64,000 nt of DNA from Phaseolus vulgaris (taxonomy: Eukaryota; Streptophyta; Magnoliopsida; Fabales; Fabaceae). Location: contig NC_023749.2 in the NCBI RefSeq assembly GCF_000499845.2, positions 9,654,013 through 9,718,012 on the forward strand. Direction: 5' to 3'. The notes below the pieces were generated by a model. That model saw nothing but the letters and a program-made list of their open reading frames with translations. It was not told where the DNA came from and did not search any database. Both the position numbers and the translations under genes were made by a program. Positions 46,301 to 59,485 of the stretch are shown piece after piece (within the stretch, counting starts at the first letter, position 1; each line of letters opens with the position of its first letter).

Positions 46301-48130
46301 TATCTCTCTAAAAGTTTTCTTTTCTCTTTCTTTGTCTTCTCCCTAAGATTCTAACATTATCGCTCATTAGATCAATGATCGGAGTCTGCGCATTGAACTC
46401 CTGACAGTAAACTCTATGATATTATTACCCAATCAAAATTTGAGATAGAGTAAGTTCATTTTGGCTCATTTTCCTTTGAGTTAGTTTTGATCTTATTAGG
46501 TTTGCCTTTGGGTCAGACTTGCATGTGATGTTTTTATCTTTAGAATTAGTCTGTGTTGGCTCAAAGTCCTAATGATATACTTAGATTATTTTATCAGGAC
46601 TCTGTGATGCAAGTTAAGCTACCCTTGAACAATTTTAGGATTTGGAGCTTTTAGTGAGCATCTGCTTAAGTATCTAAGGTTATAAGATCTGGATATGGGG
46701 GTGACGTGGTCACCAATTCCAAATTTTGTTTGCGGGATTGATTATTTTTTAGTAATGTAAAGTATTGTTTGAAATCAAATGTGAATATGTTGATTTTGAT
46801 ATGGATGATTCATGGTAGATGTGTTTGTCTGAACATGAAAAAATGGTTGATTTGAATATGATATAGTGTAATTTAATATTGAAGTGAATGAGTTATTGAA
46901 TTTGTTCTTGTTTGACTCTGAATGATTTAAATTATGTTAAATATAATGATGATATATATATATATATATTTATTGATAAATTTCATTGATGGAAATACTC
47001 CTACCATGTTGAATAAGATATTTATGGCTTGAATTGTTAAATTGGATTGTATATATAAGATGAAATTTGGTCGAAATCATGTATTTTTGGTAGAATTACA
47101 TATTTTTTTACATATCTCGCTCAAGCGATAATAGAGTGAAAGGATGGAGTACTCTCGGGTCCATTCTCGCTCAGGCAAGACCACTTTTCATGCAAAAATT
47201 GGATAAATTTTGGATTGCTCTCGGGTTCAATCTCGCTCAAACGAGAGGATTTTCGCTTAGGCAAGACCCATTCTCGCTCAAGCAAGTTAAAAAAAAAACT
47301 TAAAGTTTTATTTTGGCTTTTGAGAGCGTAGTTTATTATTGTTTAATGTTTTTAAGTGCAAATTTTAAATTTTATTTAAAAATATGATTAAAGAAACTTA
47401 GTTATGTGTTTAAGTGAATTTTGTGATATATTTGAATTGTTTAGAAAATTTAAGATGTGATGTGATTGAATGATGTACTGATGTATTAAATGAAATATGC
47501 AATAAGGTGAAAGTGTGATCAAGACAGTATTTTTAGGAAAAGAAATATTGTGTTGAGATTGTTATTATGGTGTATTGATTTGTGAGTATACTATGAAGGA
47601 GACTATCTTGACTCTACTGATATAATGAAATCACATATATGAAGTTATTCAGTTGGTGAGAGTTGAAGGAGGTTCATTTAATTGAGTCTGAGATTTGAAA
47701 GAACTTATCAGAGCAGATCATATGGATTATCCTGTCATATGAGATGATGATGAGATATTGAGATGATTATGCACATGGTTGTGTGGATTCACAATGTGTA
47801 TGACAGGTGCAGGTCTCTGGATGTTATTTTCAATACACAAGTCTTCTAGAAGTACAGTTAAATGTCTAAGCATGTGGGTCAGTATGACCTGAATAATGTG
47901 AATAATGAATGTTGATAAACATTTTATGACTTTTGTGCAAATTATGAGATTTTATAACATTATGTTTGTTAATTGAAACTAAAATTATATATAAAAAATT
48001 AATAGCTACCTTACCCTGTTAGTTGTTGTATTTTGTTTCTTTATTTGTTATGATCGTGAACACGAGAGCAAATGAGATTGCAGGTAAGAGAGTTCCATAC
48101 GGAAGGACCTCTCTTTTGAAATGTTTTGTT
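46301..48130 (+). repeat. Probable gypsy LTR remnant
   Basis: Features in order: a C/T-rich leader (46305-46350), a G/T-rich middle, a cluster of CTCGCTCAAGCGA-type motifs (47116, 47166, 47231, 47273), then GTGTATGACAGGTGCAGGTC (about 47798) and GATCGTGAACACGAGAGCAA (about 48051). The last two resemble ends of Phaseoleae gypsy LTRs. Ends were not fixed and no internal domains are attached. Confidence 0.4.
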
Positions 48131-51100
48131 TTAAATATTATATAAATATCAAAATCCCTATAAACATGAATATATTTTGAGACAAACATATATATATATT
48201 TATATATATTTATATGTTAAATAGATATTGTATATACTATTTATCAATTATTTTATTCTAAACTTATTTAATAAATAAAAACAATTATGATTACGATAAA
48301 ATTATAAAAAGTGTTTATCAGAAAAGAACAACAGTTATAAAAATGTATGGTTATTTTTAAGTTTAAGAATATTTTTAACAATTTTTTTTCTTGAATTATC
48401 TTCAACTTTTTTACATTTTTATTTTTAACAATTTGATTTTTTTGTAATTTATCGTGCAAATATTTTTGTGTTATTTCCTACACTTAATGCTAGAGATTAC
48501 TACTTAATGATCCCAAGGTAACCTAGAAAAGAAATCCCACGATATAACAAATGTCAAAATAATTTTATTTATTATAATTTTTTTTCTAATCATAGATTTA
48601 GAACTATTGGAAAATTTTGATCATAAGCATTAGTTTAAAACTAAAACTTTAAGAAGATTTATTTGAAATTTTGTAGAAATTAATTTATATGTAAAAAATT
48701 ATAACTTTTAAAGAAAATTATTTTATTTTATTTTTTCAATAAACTCACTTTAAATATTACAGTAAAACTTTACATTTCAGTACTGAAATCTTATATTAAA
48801 TAATTTATAAAATAAAATAAAATAAGGATTAGATGTCAAAACGGAACCACAATGAAGATATCTTTAGCTAATTAAGCAAATCTCAAGAACAATTATTTTA
48901 GTAGGGTTTACGATTTCAATTCAGAATTAAAGAAGGAAACATAAATAATTTACTTTTTCTTCTTTTGACTCAGAAGACACAGTTTTCTAAGAAAAGAATA
49001 TTTGAATTTGGTCGGAATAAAATCTAACTAAAATCGAATTGAGTTCTTAAAAGTAATGTCGGGTTAGTTTGATTCAAATTTAAAAAAATTATTTATGAAA
49101 ATAAATTTTTTAAAAAATAGAAATTCCAAAAGAGTAAAATATTTTTTTATTAAAATACATGAAGATATTTATTTTTAAAATAAAAAATTTAAACAAATAC
49201 ATAAAAAAATAAAAACGCTTCTTTTTTTTAAAAAAAAAGTAAGTACAAATAAACTAAAAAAAAATTATTTGAACTAACTATTACAATTGATACATATTTT
49301 TATGTCGATTTTAAATTCAAAACTTTAAACTCTTAAGACATCAACTATATAAAAAGTTTGTATCTTTTATTATGATTATTCAATTTAAAAAGTTTGTATC
49401 TTTTATCATGATTATTCAATTTTTATAGAAAATTGACATTTTTTCGAATCTAAAAAATTTATCATAGAAAATTCACTTTTTTTTTTTACTAGTTTGCATT
49501 TAATCATCATAAAAAATAATATATTTTATAACGGTTAAAATTAACCCATCATATAATGTATTATTTTTTATCATAATAAAATATGTTATTTTTTAAGATA
49601 AATAATATTTTAACCGTAATAAAATATGTTACTTTTTAAATTGTTAAAGATAAATTAATTATAGAAAATATTTTGTTTGCTATTGTTTGTGACGGATCTT
49701 CTAACATAGAAAGACACAAAGAAGTGAACTTTCTATAACTATTGAACTATTGAACAAATAATTTTTCCCATAATTACAAATATAACATCATGATGGCTGA
49801 TTAACCATCATCATAAAAAGTTATCATAAAAATCTCATTTTACACTAATGACTACGCCGAATTACTTTTCAAGTTTTATTCAAATCAAGTATTTAAAAAT
49901 ACATTGAGTTTGTAACAAGAACCAATATCATGTTGTTATAAAAGAAACCGTTTTATACTTGGCATTACTCTTCTCTAAAAATAAAACAAATTCTTAACCT
50001 AGAAGCACGTTGAAAAACTATAATTAGAGATTACCGAACCTTTTTTAAAAAAGTTAGACTATTAAATTATGAGTTTGAAGAAAACTTAGGAATATTTCAA
50101 ATTATTAATTGGTAGAAACATGGATTTTAGAGTAGATACGATAATGAGTCATTAAGGAAGTGTTTAGTTTTAAGTTTAAAAGTTATAGTTGAGGAAGTTA
50201 AGAAGTATATTATAATTTTTAGTTAAACTTATATTCTTAAGTTTTATTTAATTATTTTATAATTTAAATGTTTTAACTATGTATATACATAAAAAAAATA
50301 AAAAAATTGAGGAGCTTAAACTTAAGAGTTGTGGCAATACTTTATCAAGAAAGTTGGAATGTTGATCCCTACTTAGGTTTATTTTATGTGGAAAATGACA
50401 TTACCAAGATTTGGATTTTGTGTTAATTGATTAAGAAAGAGAAGCCACTAGCACATGTAGTAATCCTTCTTAATCTTTGGTTTAGATCACTTGATTTGGT
50501 CCCTTATACTATTTAGTTATGGAATATAAAAATATAGACAATAATATATTTGTATTCAACTGAAAAGAAAAGAAAAATTAAAAAGATTTGACTATAGAAA
50601 AATAAATTTAAAATTCTTTGAATAAAAATCCAATTTCTTTTTTATCTTTTCGTCCTCTTTCTATTAAACTAGAAAAAGATAATTTTTTCTTTCCAAAAAC
50701 TTTTTTTATATATATTTTTACTTTAAATTACAAAACTATCACGGTAATTCCAAATAACCTTTTTTAACATTCTTACAAATGAATATTGGATAAAATAGTT
50801 AAAGATATCTAAAGTATTTTAATTGAATCACAAAGTTGAAAAAACAAAAGTTGTATATAAGCACATACGACATGTTTACGTGAAAATAAAAAGTCAAAAT
50901 AGAGACCATTACATTTGCAACAATGAAGAGTCAAATTTATACTAGAAGAAATTATTGATAAATTATTTATCTCCATAATAAACCAACGATATATTAATTC
51001 TTATCATCTTTACTACGTTTTACTTATATAATTGAATTTTTATGTGTAATGAAACAAAATAATACTTTCTTGGAGTTAAATATAAACAAAAATTTTTTAT

Positions 51101-52010
51101 AGTGTAATTGGCTTAAGTAAACTTTTTTTTAAAAACTTTTTTTAAAAGAATTTCATGTATTGAATGGAACTTAATGATTCTAGGATGTCTCAAGATGTCG
51201 ATCAATTGATATATTTAAGTGCATCAAGGTAAAAGGATGATTAACAATGCTAGATTGCACGAAAAATTAGGTAATATATCCTTAATAATGATGCACGTAC
51301 TAATTTTGACATAACATGGTCAATCACAGTCGTATAAATAAACTCAACAATCAAGATAAATGTATGTCATTATGACACATTTATTGTCCTGACTAGACAC
51401 TTACTTAAGTATATGAACATTTGCAATTACACCCCAACTGAAAGTTGAAAGTAGAAGGTTAGAAGCGGAAAAAAAAATAAAAGTATAACTGAATAAAGAA
51501 ACTAATTGTTGAACCAATCACGAAATTATCTGATACTAAAAAAACACTTAATGAACACCTTTTATTTAATACTGATCTTATTTTTCAGTGATTACTATTA
51601 TTTACTATGTAAAGTATCAAAAAGTGGAATTTAAAAAAACTGAGATTAATGAAATTAAATAATATTGATTGACTTGGTTTTGAATTAATTATTTTTTTAT
51701 TACATGTGGCTTGGGTCAAATTTTAAGTGATTAAAATCGTAAAACAGTTGTTTTCTTTAAAGCAATTATACAATAAAAACTAGGAAAAAGTTATTTTATT
51801 AACCGAGAATAATAAACTAGATTATTTTGTGGAGAGGAGAAGAAAACCATAGTGTAGACATATATGACTTGTTCCACTTTGTGAGATTGCCCTGCAAAAG
51901 AAATGTTCATTGACATGTTGACAAATATCTCTGCAAAATTAGGCTTCACAAGAATTAATTAGGTTTGGTTACACAACCTAGCTGACTTAAACATAAAATG
52001 ATTGCATTTG
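48131..52010. other. AT-rich spacer, no gene seen
   Basis: No coding signal over nearly 4 kb. A 36-bp near-perfect duplication (AAAAAGTTTGTATCTTTTAT at 49351 and 49387) and short TA runs are the only structure seen. The last few hundred bases are the presumed NAC promoter. Confidence 0.45.
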
Positions 52011-52050
52011 CATATACATATACATATACATATACATATATATACATACA
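52011..52050. repeat. (CATATA)n microsatellite
   Basis: Five or more CATATA units merging into TATATACATA, about 370 bp upstream of the NAC coding start. Confidence 0.9.
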
Positions 52051-52321
52051 AAATGAGAAAAAAAAAGGTTTTTTTTTCCTGTCTTGTGGTTTTTGTGAGA
52101 GGAGGACTTATTCAAAATAACATTTTATTGGATATATAGGTATGTAGCCATCATAAGGTACCCAACATGGATAACATAGACGATTTCTCCTTCCCATAAC
52201 CGCGTCAAAACTTTCCATCAAAACTTCCCAATTTTCTAAATTTACACGGTGAATCTCTCTGCCCCACCACCACCCTCTCTTTTTCTCTCTCAATTCCCTT
52301 GTTCATGCATATATATGTCTG

Positions 52322-52333
52322 TGTATATATATT
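52322..52333 (+). promoter_or_regulatory. Candidate TATA box of the NAC gene
   Basis: TGTATATATATT lies about 90 bp upstream of the start codons, preceded by a C/T-rich tract (CTCTCTTTTTCTCTCTC). Position-based inference only. Confidence 0.3.
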
Positions 52334-52419
52334 TACAGCATTGGAATATGCAAAAAGTAAAGGACACATAATAAGTATCATAGGAGTGCGAGCTATAGTT
52401 TCATATGACAAACATCATG

Positions 52420-53322
52420 GAAGATCATCCACCTGGTTTTCGCTTCTTCCCAACAGAAGAAGAGCTTGTTGGGTTCTACCTGCACAACAAGCTAGAGGGT
52501 TTAAGAAATGCTGCTGCCATAGATAGAGTTATCCCAGTTGTTGATATCAATGCTCTGGAGCCCTGGAACCTCCCAAGTATGATACATATATAAAAAATAA
52601 ACAAACTTGTACACTACTCTAGTCTCTCTTCAATGCTATTTGTTCGAGTTTTGTGCATGATTCACTCATTTTTTATAAAATGGTTGTTTGCAGCGCTTGC
52701 TGGGGAGCTTTGTCGTGGGGATACAGAGCAATGGTTTTTCTTTTCACCTGGGCAAGAGAGAGAAGCCAGAGGAGGGAGACCTAGCAGAACAACAGCTTGT
52801 GGGTACTGGAAAGCTACTGGTTCCCCTGGCTATGTTTATTCTTCAGATAACAGAGTCATTGGGGTGAAGAAATCCATGGTCTTCTACAAAGGAAAAGCCC
52901 CTATGGGAAGAAAAACCAAATGGAAAATGAATGAGTACAAAGCTATCTCAGTTCCTCACCAATCCAACTCTGTCATCCCTGAGGTATATACAATTCGAAA
53001 TTTTTCATAAACTAGTAACAATTACATTCACATGTGACATGGTATATTACTTTTGATATTGGTTATGACAATCTTTCATATATATGGTGTGCAGTTGAGA
53101 TGCGAATTCAGCTTATATCGGGTATATATTGTATCTGGAACCTTTCGAGCATTTGATCGACGTCCATCAGAGAGTGAAGGAACAGAGTCACGTGTTCATC
53201 AAAGTTCATCTCAAATTTCTCAGCTCCCAGAAGGTGGAGATTCAAGTAGCACAAATTGGAACCAGGTTCAGCTCCAAGAACCCTTATGGGATTTGGAATG
53301 GGAACACTTTAATTGGGTCTGA
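52420..53322 (+). CDS. NAC-domain transcription factor (ANAC090/061/036-like), 3 exons
   Basis: Exons 52420-52576, 52694-52983 and 53095-53322, all GT-AG, give 224 residues. A second ATG at 52405 would add MTNIM. The 52420 start has A at -3 and G at +4 and puts PPGFRF at the usual place, so it is preferred. Subdomains appear in order: A ([20 protein letters not shown]), B ([10 protein letters not shown]), C ([31 protein letters not shown]), D ([29 protein letters not shown]) and E ([11 protein letters not shown]). The KMNEYKA form of subdomain D and short overall length fit the ANAC090/061/036 group, nuclear regulators tied to stress, salicylate and senescence responses. The remaining C-terminus is about 65 residues, Ser/Gln-rich, ending in an acidic-aromatic [11 protein letters not shown] that may act in transcription. 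The frame is intact. Confidence 0.93.
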
Positions 53323-55950
53323 CTCAAAACCCTTAGCTGAAACAAGACTCAAGAAATCAATGACTGGTTTAGATACTACATCAACCATAGATAATGAAGC
53401 TTCTCCATCTGTTAAGAATAGACAACCATATCCTATTAAGATATTAAGAGGAAGTTTAGTTATTTAACCCCCAATTTGTTTGCAGATAACTTCTACTTAT
53501 CCAATTTCAAGTTTTCACACCCACTAGCTTTTGTAAATTATCATTATCATAGCAATTAATTAAATATCAACTCTTTGGTTTATATATATTGTTAGCACTT
53601 TCCATTTAACAGCTAAACACTCACTTTTATACATAATTCTATATAATTATAAAATAATTTAATACTTTTGCATTATTGTAATTAATTGAAAACTTTATTG
53701 TATAAGTTAAAAAGTTTATCATATATATAGTATTTTTATAAAGAAAATTATTAAATATATTAGAGGTTATATATGAAAAAACGTGAGAGCGTATTCACTA
53801 TTTTTTATATTTACCTACATAGATCCATTTCGCATAACACGCAAACCGTGCGAGTCAGGGGCGGGCATGCCAGTTTGCTAGCCTGCATAATAATGAAAAG
53901 GATATTTCTTTTTGCACCCATCAATTTCAGAAATCAATTTTCGAAAGTCAAAATAGTTGTTCTATATTTTGAAAGGTAAAATAGTTGTTCTAGTCTTTCT
54001 GGAATGTTTTTTTTTCTCTTATGAATTTTAATTTTTAAAATTTACTTTTATATTATGAAAATTAAATTCAGAAATTGGATGGATGGAAGAAGAAACACCT
54101 TAATAAAGAATACAACAAAATTTCTTCCTCCATCTTTTGGTTGCAAACCTACATGTCATGTCATTCTTTATGTGACAGATATAAATCCGACCCATATTTT
54201 GGAGACCATACCAAAAAAATCAATACACATACTAAAATATATATAATATTACTAATATAATTTTAAAAATGAAATTAAAAGTAATTTATGAAAGAATTGA
54301 GAAAGATAAAAGAAAATATTTATTTATTCCTACTTATCCTATTAAAAACTGAAAATGACCTTTCTCCAACCAGATAACAACACGTGCGTTGAATGCACAA
54401 CCAACCACCTTCTACGGGTTAGTATGGTCAACCTGATGTATGATTGGAGATACTTTAATTTTGTTTAGTGTTACTATTTTTTTTAAAATTATAAGTTTAA
54501 AAAAAAGGTATATGTTAATGATCATTTTAATTTAATAAATAATATTTTATAAGGTATAGTATTATAATTATAATAAATTTAATTATTTTAAATTATTACA
54601 AAATATGTTTTAATTTAAGGTTTACGTATTTATTTTCTTAATTTTGATTGCATATAATATTTAATTCATATAACATATTAAATTCATTTTATCTTATATA
54701 TTAATCCTTAATTGGAATAGATTTAGATTATAATTGAATCAAAATTTAAATTGATATACGAATAACAAATCCATCCAAACTAATGCTTCCTCACAGCAGT
54801 ACTTATTTCCCTGAACAATCGCTAGCCATCCAATTCAAAATTTTAACTTTACCTAAAAAAATCAAAATAATAATAAGAAGGAGAATTAATGTAAAACAAC
54901 CATATAAATTAATAACTGACATACATTTAATGTTTTACGTATATTTATCCAATAAATAATTTACAAAATAAAAGTAAATATATGAAATTGAAATATTTTA
55001 GGCCCATTCAAAAGTGTTTTTTAGTGTAATCTATGAAATTAAAATGTTTTAAGTCCATTTTAAAATGTTTTCTAATTTTATGTTTTCATATACCACTTTT
55101 AGTTACAATAAATACAACAAAGATAAGTTAATAAAAATAAGATAATTATAAGTTAAGTATGACTCAGTTTTTTTAATCTAATTAATTTTAGGATTTTTTT
55201 TTACCTTTCATTTAATTTAGAGACTTAAAATAAAGAAGAGTAAAGAAGTGTTATCTTCTTCTCCCATTAATATGTGATTATCATAAAGTATGAAAGACTA
55301 GTAAATTGAAAGTCATTTTTTTCTCATAGGTACCATAATAACAATGACAATAATGGTATCCCTTTACTATAATTTTCTCATATTTTTGTTACTTCTTTAT
55401 ATTTTTCTTTTGGTTAATAGAGAAAGTGGAATATATATACTAAAGAAGAATATTGAAGTATTTCGGGTGTATTTGAGCTTTGAGATTTGAGTGTTGTGTG
55501 TGATCAATTGCCCTCTTCACGTTATTATTTTGAATTTTACACAATAGTTGTCATTACTTTTGTGGGTGTAAGTTATACGTTATTTGTTGTTACACTTTTT
55601 TTTTATGCATGTTTATTATAACAAACTAGTTTTAGAGAGTATAAAACATGTTAGGAAAATTTTGTGTTAAGAATGACAACTACATATTTAACCATTTGAT
55701 GGAAAAATCAATTTGGGAATGTGGAAGACATATGATGGTTGTGTTAACTTAATAAAACTTGGAAGTAACACTTTTTTTAAAAGAAAATAAACACGTCATG
55801 ATGACAAATTCAAAATGAAATGAGATTAATGATAATTTTTGTTATTCAATTATGTATAATTGATGATGTGTTATACATCATTACAGTCAAAATTAGAGTT
55901 CTTGTATTGTATATAACAAAGACAATGATCACTCATCTTCAACTATTTCA
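53323..55950. other. Intergenic spacer downstream of the NAC gene
   Basis: The first 200 bases are likely 3' UTR. A GC-richer patch at about 53845-53890 (GGGGCGGGCATGCCAGTTTG) resembles a hAT subterminal region. Otherwise AT-rich with no gene. Confidence 0.4.
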
Positions 55951-55959
55951 ACAATTGTA

Positions 55960-56530
55960 AGTTCTTTATAAGGATGAAGTGACCTATATTTGTGAGTTTA
56001 CTTCATGAGTTACATAATTAATAACTATGGAATATAAATTCTTTAGTGAGCAATGAGTAATGATGGTGTTGTACTCTTTACCTCCCTCATACAAGCACTT
56101 TTGGGATATTGTAATATATGGGCGTGAATGTTTAGACAACGATGACATGAAATTTTCTCTTTTTAGTTGTTAGAAGATGGAGCACGATAGTAGTAGATGT
56201 CATGACTATATTATTAACTTGTAAGGTAGAGTAAGATTTAGAAAGATTGATTTGAGTAGTTCTAATAGAGGCAAGTCTATATCTAAATCTAGAACTTTAA
56301 AAGTAGAATGTCCAAGACTCAAAGAAAAGAATGAGACCACTTTAAGTAATACAACAAATATAATTAAATATACTAAAGATGTTTCAACTATTTTAGTTGG
56401 TGATGCATGGATTATTTATTATGATTACTCTTACCACATGTGTTTTAAAAAGGATTGATTTACTACTTACCGATCTATTGACAGTAGTGTTTTCCTTATG
56501 AGAAATAACATGTCATGTAATTAACCACGT
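55960..56530 (+). pseudogene. Ty1/copia gag/protease-start remnant
   Basis: Fragments in shifting frames: LYSLPPSYKHFWDIVIYGRE (about 56071-56130), a Lys/Arg-rich stretch, VECPRLKEKNE at the zinc-knuckle position with the CX2C cysteines lost (56252 frame), and GDAWIIYYDYSYHMCFKKD (56400-56455), a decayed form of the copia protease start (usually DSG). The stop after KKD, and others, leave it dead. Too decayed to assign a lineage. Confidence 0.65.
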
Positions 56531-57544
56531 TATAACAAATCTAAAAAAACACAAAAAATAAAAATAAAAAAAGTCTTACATAAAGCATGAATCCCAACAA
56601 TTTAAAAAAATCAATTTAGTAGATGTAAATACGAAAGAAGTAAAAAAATAATAATTATACCCTGAAACACAGAATATATATAAAAAATAAACATTAAGTC
56701 TTTGTTTGGTTGGGATGAGAGTGGAATGGGAAGGAAGAAAGGGGAAAATGAGTGAAAAGTTTAGATATTTGGATGTCGAAAAAGTTAGTTGAAAGCGAGT
56801 AAAAATGAGATGAAAACTTGTAAATAATTTGATTGATGTGACTAAAATGTAAAAAAAGATTTAATTGTATAACTAAATTATTTATTGAAATATCCTTGTT
56901 TAAAATTAGGTAAGTTTTTGTTTTAAAATAAATATAAAATTTTATATAAAAAGTTTTGTAGTATTTATATAGTTGTGAAGGAAATTTTTAATTGAAGAAA
57001 ATATTGGGAGATTAATTTTTACATCCAATATTATTACGTAAATGAACAAATATTGGTAATTATAATTTGTAGCAATGTTTATCAAAAAATAAATACTTCA
57101 TAATAATCGTGCATGAAACATGAAATTTGGTTGATAAACGCGTTTAAACAATAAATTACAACAATAAAAATAAAAGAGTTTGAACAAGAGCACAACGGAT
57201 AGTTGATTAACTGAAATTTCATAATCAATTACATTCAGAAGTCTAATTGATTATATGTGCACATAATCGATTAAGTGACTGACCTTAATCAATTATGTAT
57301 TAAAACTTAATCTATTATACATTGTTTAATGTATTGTAATTGTGGAACATTTATGAATTTAATCTATTGTTATGTTTGAGTTAATGTATTCATTGCAACA
57401 TTTACGTGGCCTTCATTTAAAATATTTTTTTAATTTTTTTCTGTGTAATATTAAAATAATGCAATATAACACAAATAGAGGGTTAATAAATATTTGTGAA
57501 CACTTCAAATAATGTATGACCATTGAATCACTACTAGGTGACCA
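56531..57544. other. AT-rich spacer, no gene seen
   Basis: TTTGTTTGGTTGGGATGAGA near 56703 has an approximate inverse at about 57830-57860 (AATCAATCCAAATACAC), hinting at a DNA element. ATAATCGATTAAGTGACTG-type motifs lie near 57260. Nothing firm. Confidence 0.3.
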
Positions 57545-57705
57545 AGTTTCTATGCAATGTATCCATTATACACCAAAAAATAGAACAACCCATGTAAGAT
57601 GTTTTGTAGTGTACCCATTTGCTAAGAATAAAACCAACAACCCGTGCAAGATGTTTTTGTAATGTGACTATTTGCCAAAAATAAAACCAACAATACATGT
57701 AAGTA
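57545..57705. repeat. ~52-bp diverged tandem repeat, about 3 units
   Basis: AACAACCCATGTAAGATG (57584), AACAACCCGTGCAAGATG (57636) and AACAATACATGTAAG (57689) head successive units that share TTTGCnAAnAATAAAACC. Confidence 0.8.
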
Positions 57706-57949
57706 AAAGCTTTTATTTAAAAAGATTCACTCTTACTAGAAACAACATAGTAAAATCATATTTAACACTCAATTTCACTCAATTTATTTCACCTTAGAGG
57801 CATGTTTTCCCCATTCTCTTTCATTTTCTTTCAACACAAATCAATCCAAATACACTAAATCAAACCATTACTTATTCATATTTTTTAGCCTCAACTCGAT
57901 GCAAACAAGAAATAATCCCAAACAAATAGAGGCTAAAAAAAATCGTACT

Positions 57950-58515
57950 TTAAATAACTGTATTGGTCTGTACTGGACAAGTCATCTCACTCGGTCTCGG
58001 TGACCGACCGTATTAAAATACATTTAAGGCACTCAATAAATGACAATTATGAAAACTTCCTACGAATCATGATCATGTCACACCGAATCCATGTGACATC
58101 CTCGATAAATCAGCTAATACTATACTGATTCAGTGGAAGATATTGATTTATTAAAGATATTCTTCAAATATACCAATATGCCAACATACCAACATACCAA
58201 CATATCTCCCTATAAATCAAGGATCATGCTAAAATCAAATTAGTTAACACTGATATTTGATAGATTTGGTCTATTACAACACAGACTCATAACTAAACAT
58301 TATAAATACACAATCTATAGAGGTGTAAGAGACGTTTTAATGAGTTTTCACTGTACACTTTTAACACACAATACTTACTTGATCGAACACCAACAATTAA
58401 AGGAAGATACTTGAAATAAGAAGTAAGAACACAACTGACACATCAACAATTGTACAATCAGTTTCTGATATTATATAGGTTCACTTTGTTTATACCGATA
58501 CCATAACAATTTATA
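57950..58515 (+). repeat. Tat-family LTR fragment (copy at 58 kb)
   Basis: Same block order as the 29.4-kb LTR: CTCGGTCTCGGTGACCGACC, GATAAATCAGCTAATAC, ATTATAAATACACAATCTAT (about 58300), ACGTTTTAATGAGTTTTCAC, AATACTTACTTGATCGAACA and a TTTATACCGATACC end. A CCAACATA tetramer-like run lies at 58178-58203. No internal domain is attached. Confidence 0.6.
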
Positions 58516-59485
58516 ACAATTTCATGTTATTTGATCTAAAAATTGTACTGTGATATTATATTTTTTTATTGTCATTCGAATTTTTTGTTTTTTTCTTTAT
58601 TTTACAACATTCATTTGAGTCAGAACAAGTTTCCTTGATTAATTTGAATTCTTAAACCTGAAATCACATTAAAGAAAAATTTTCATCCTAAATTTCACAA
58701 TTTGGCAAAATAAGCATGAATTGAATCTGAACAAAAAGATAACAAAGAAAAAAAGCGAAAGGCAAAATTAAAAACCATGAATAACTAAGGCAGCCATAAT
58801 AACACCAAACCAAGATATTCTTAATTGTAAAATAGAGCAAAATAAAATTATTAACGCTAAAGAAGAAAGGTAGAAGTAACAATACCATAAATTTACAGAA
58901 ACACCAAATTTACAGAAATTGTTTGAAAGAATGTGAGGTAGAAAAAAAAAGTGGATAAGTTGAAGAAATATTTTTACAAGTTACAGATATAATACTTACA
59001 TTTTAAGAATAAAATACGGTGATAAAAAAGTAATAGTAAGTTAGAAATTTTTGGAAGATGTGACAGTTATATTAATCAAACAAATTATTATTTATTTAAA
59101 GTTAAAGTGGTGAATTGGAAAAAATAATATATATACTAAAAGAGAAAAAAAAAACTCAATTACGTGTTATATTATAGATCATAAATTATAAATTTAGAAG
59201 TTAAAAGGGGTAAATAGGGAAAAGTAATGTGCTCACCAAAACAGAGATATTTTCTTTACTTATTTTAATATTATGTTATTATAGATTGTATAGAGATAAT
59301 ATAATAATAATAATAATTAAATAATAGTGATAGGTAGGTACGAATTTCCATTTTGAAGCTGTTAAGCATTTGTTTTGTTAACAACAATGTTGTTGTGCTA
59401 ACTAACCAATTCGAAGATCTAGCTAGAGAGAAAGGGAGGAGCCGCAGAGAACGATCTCCCTGATCTTCTGGATAGCTCTTCGCCG
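58516..59485. other. Upstream region of the VAMP gene
   Basis: AT-rich spacer changing to a GC-richer leader at 59405-59485. No clear TATA box was seen. Confidence 0.45.

Noticed and set aside
53129..53467. Alternative frame over the NAC third exon
   Set aside because: It does not contain subdomain E in register; the 53095-53322 frame does.
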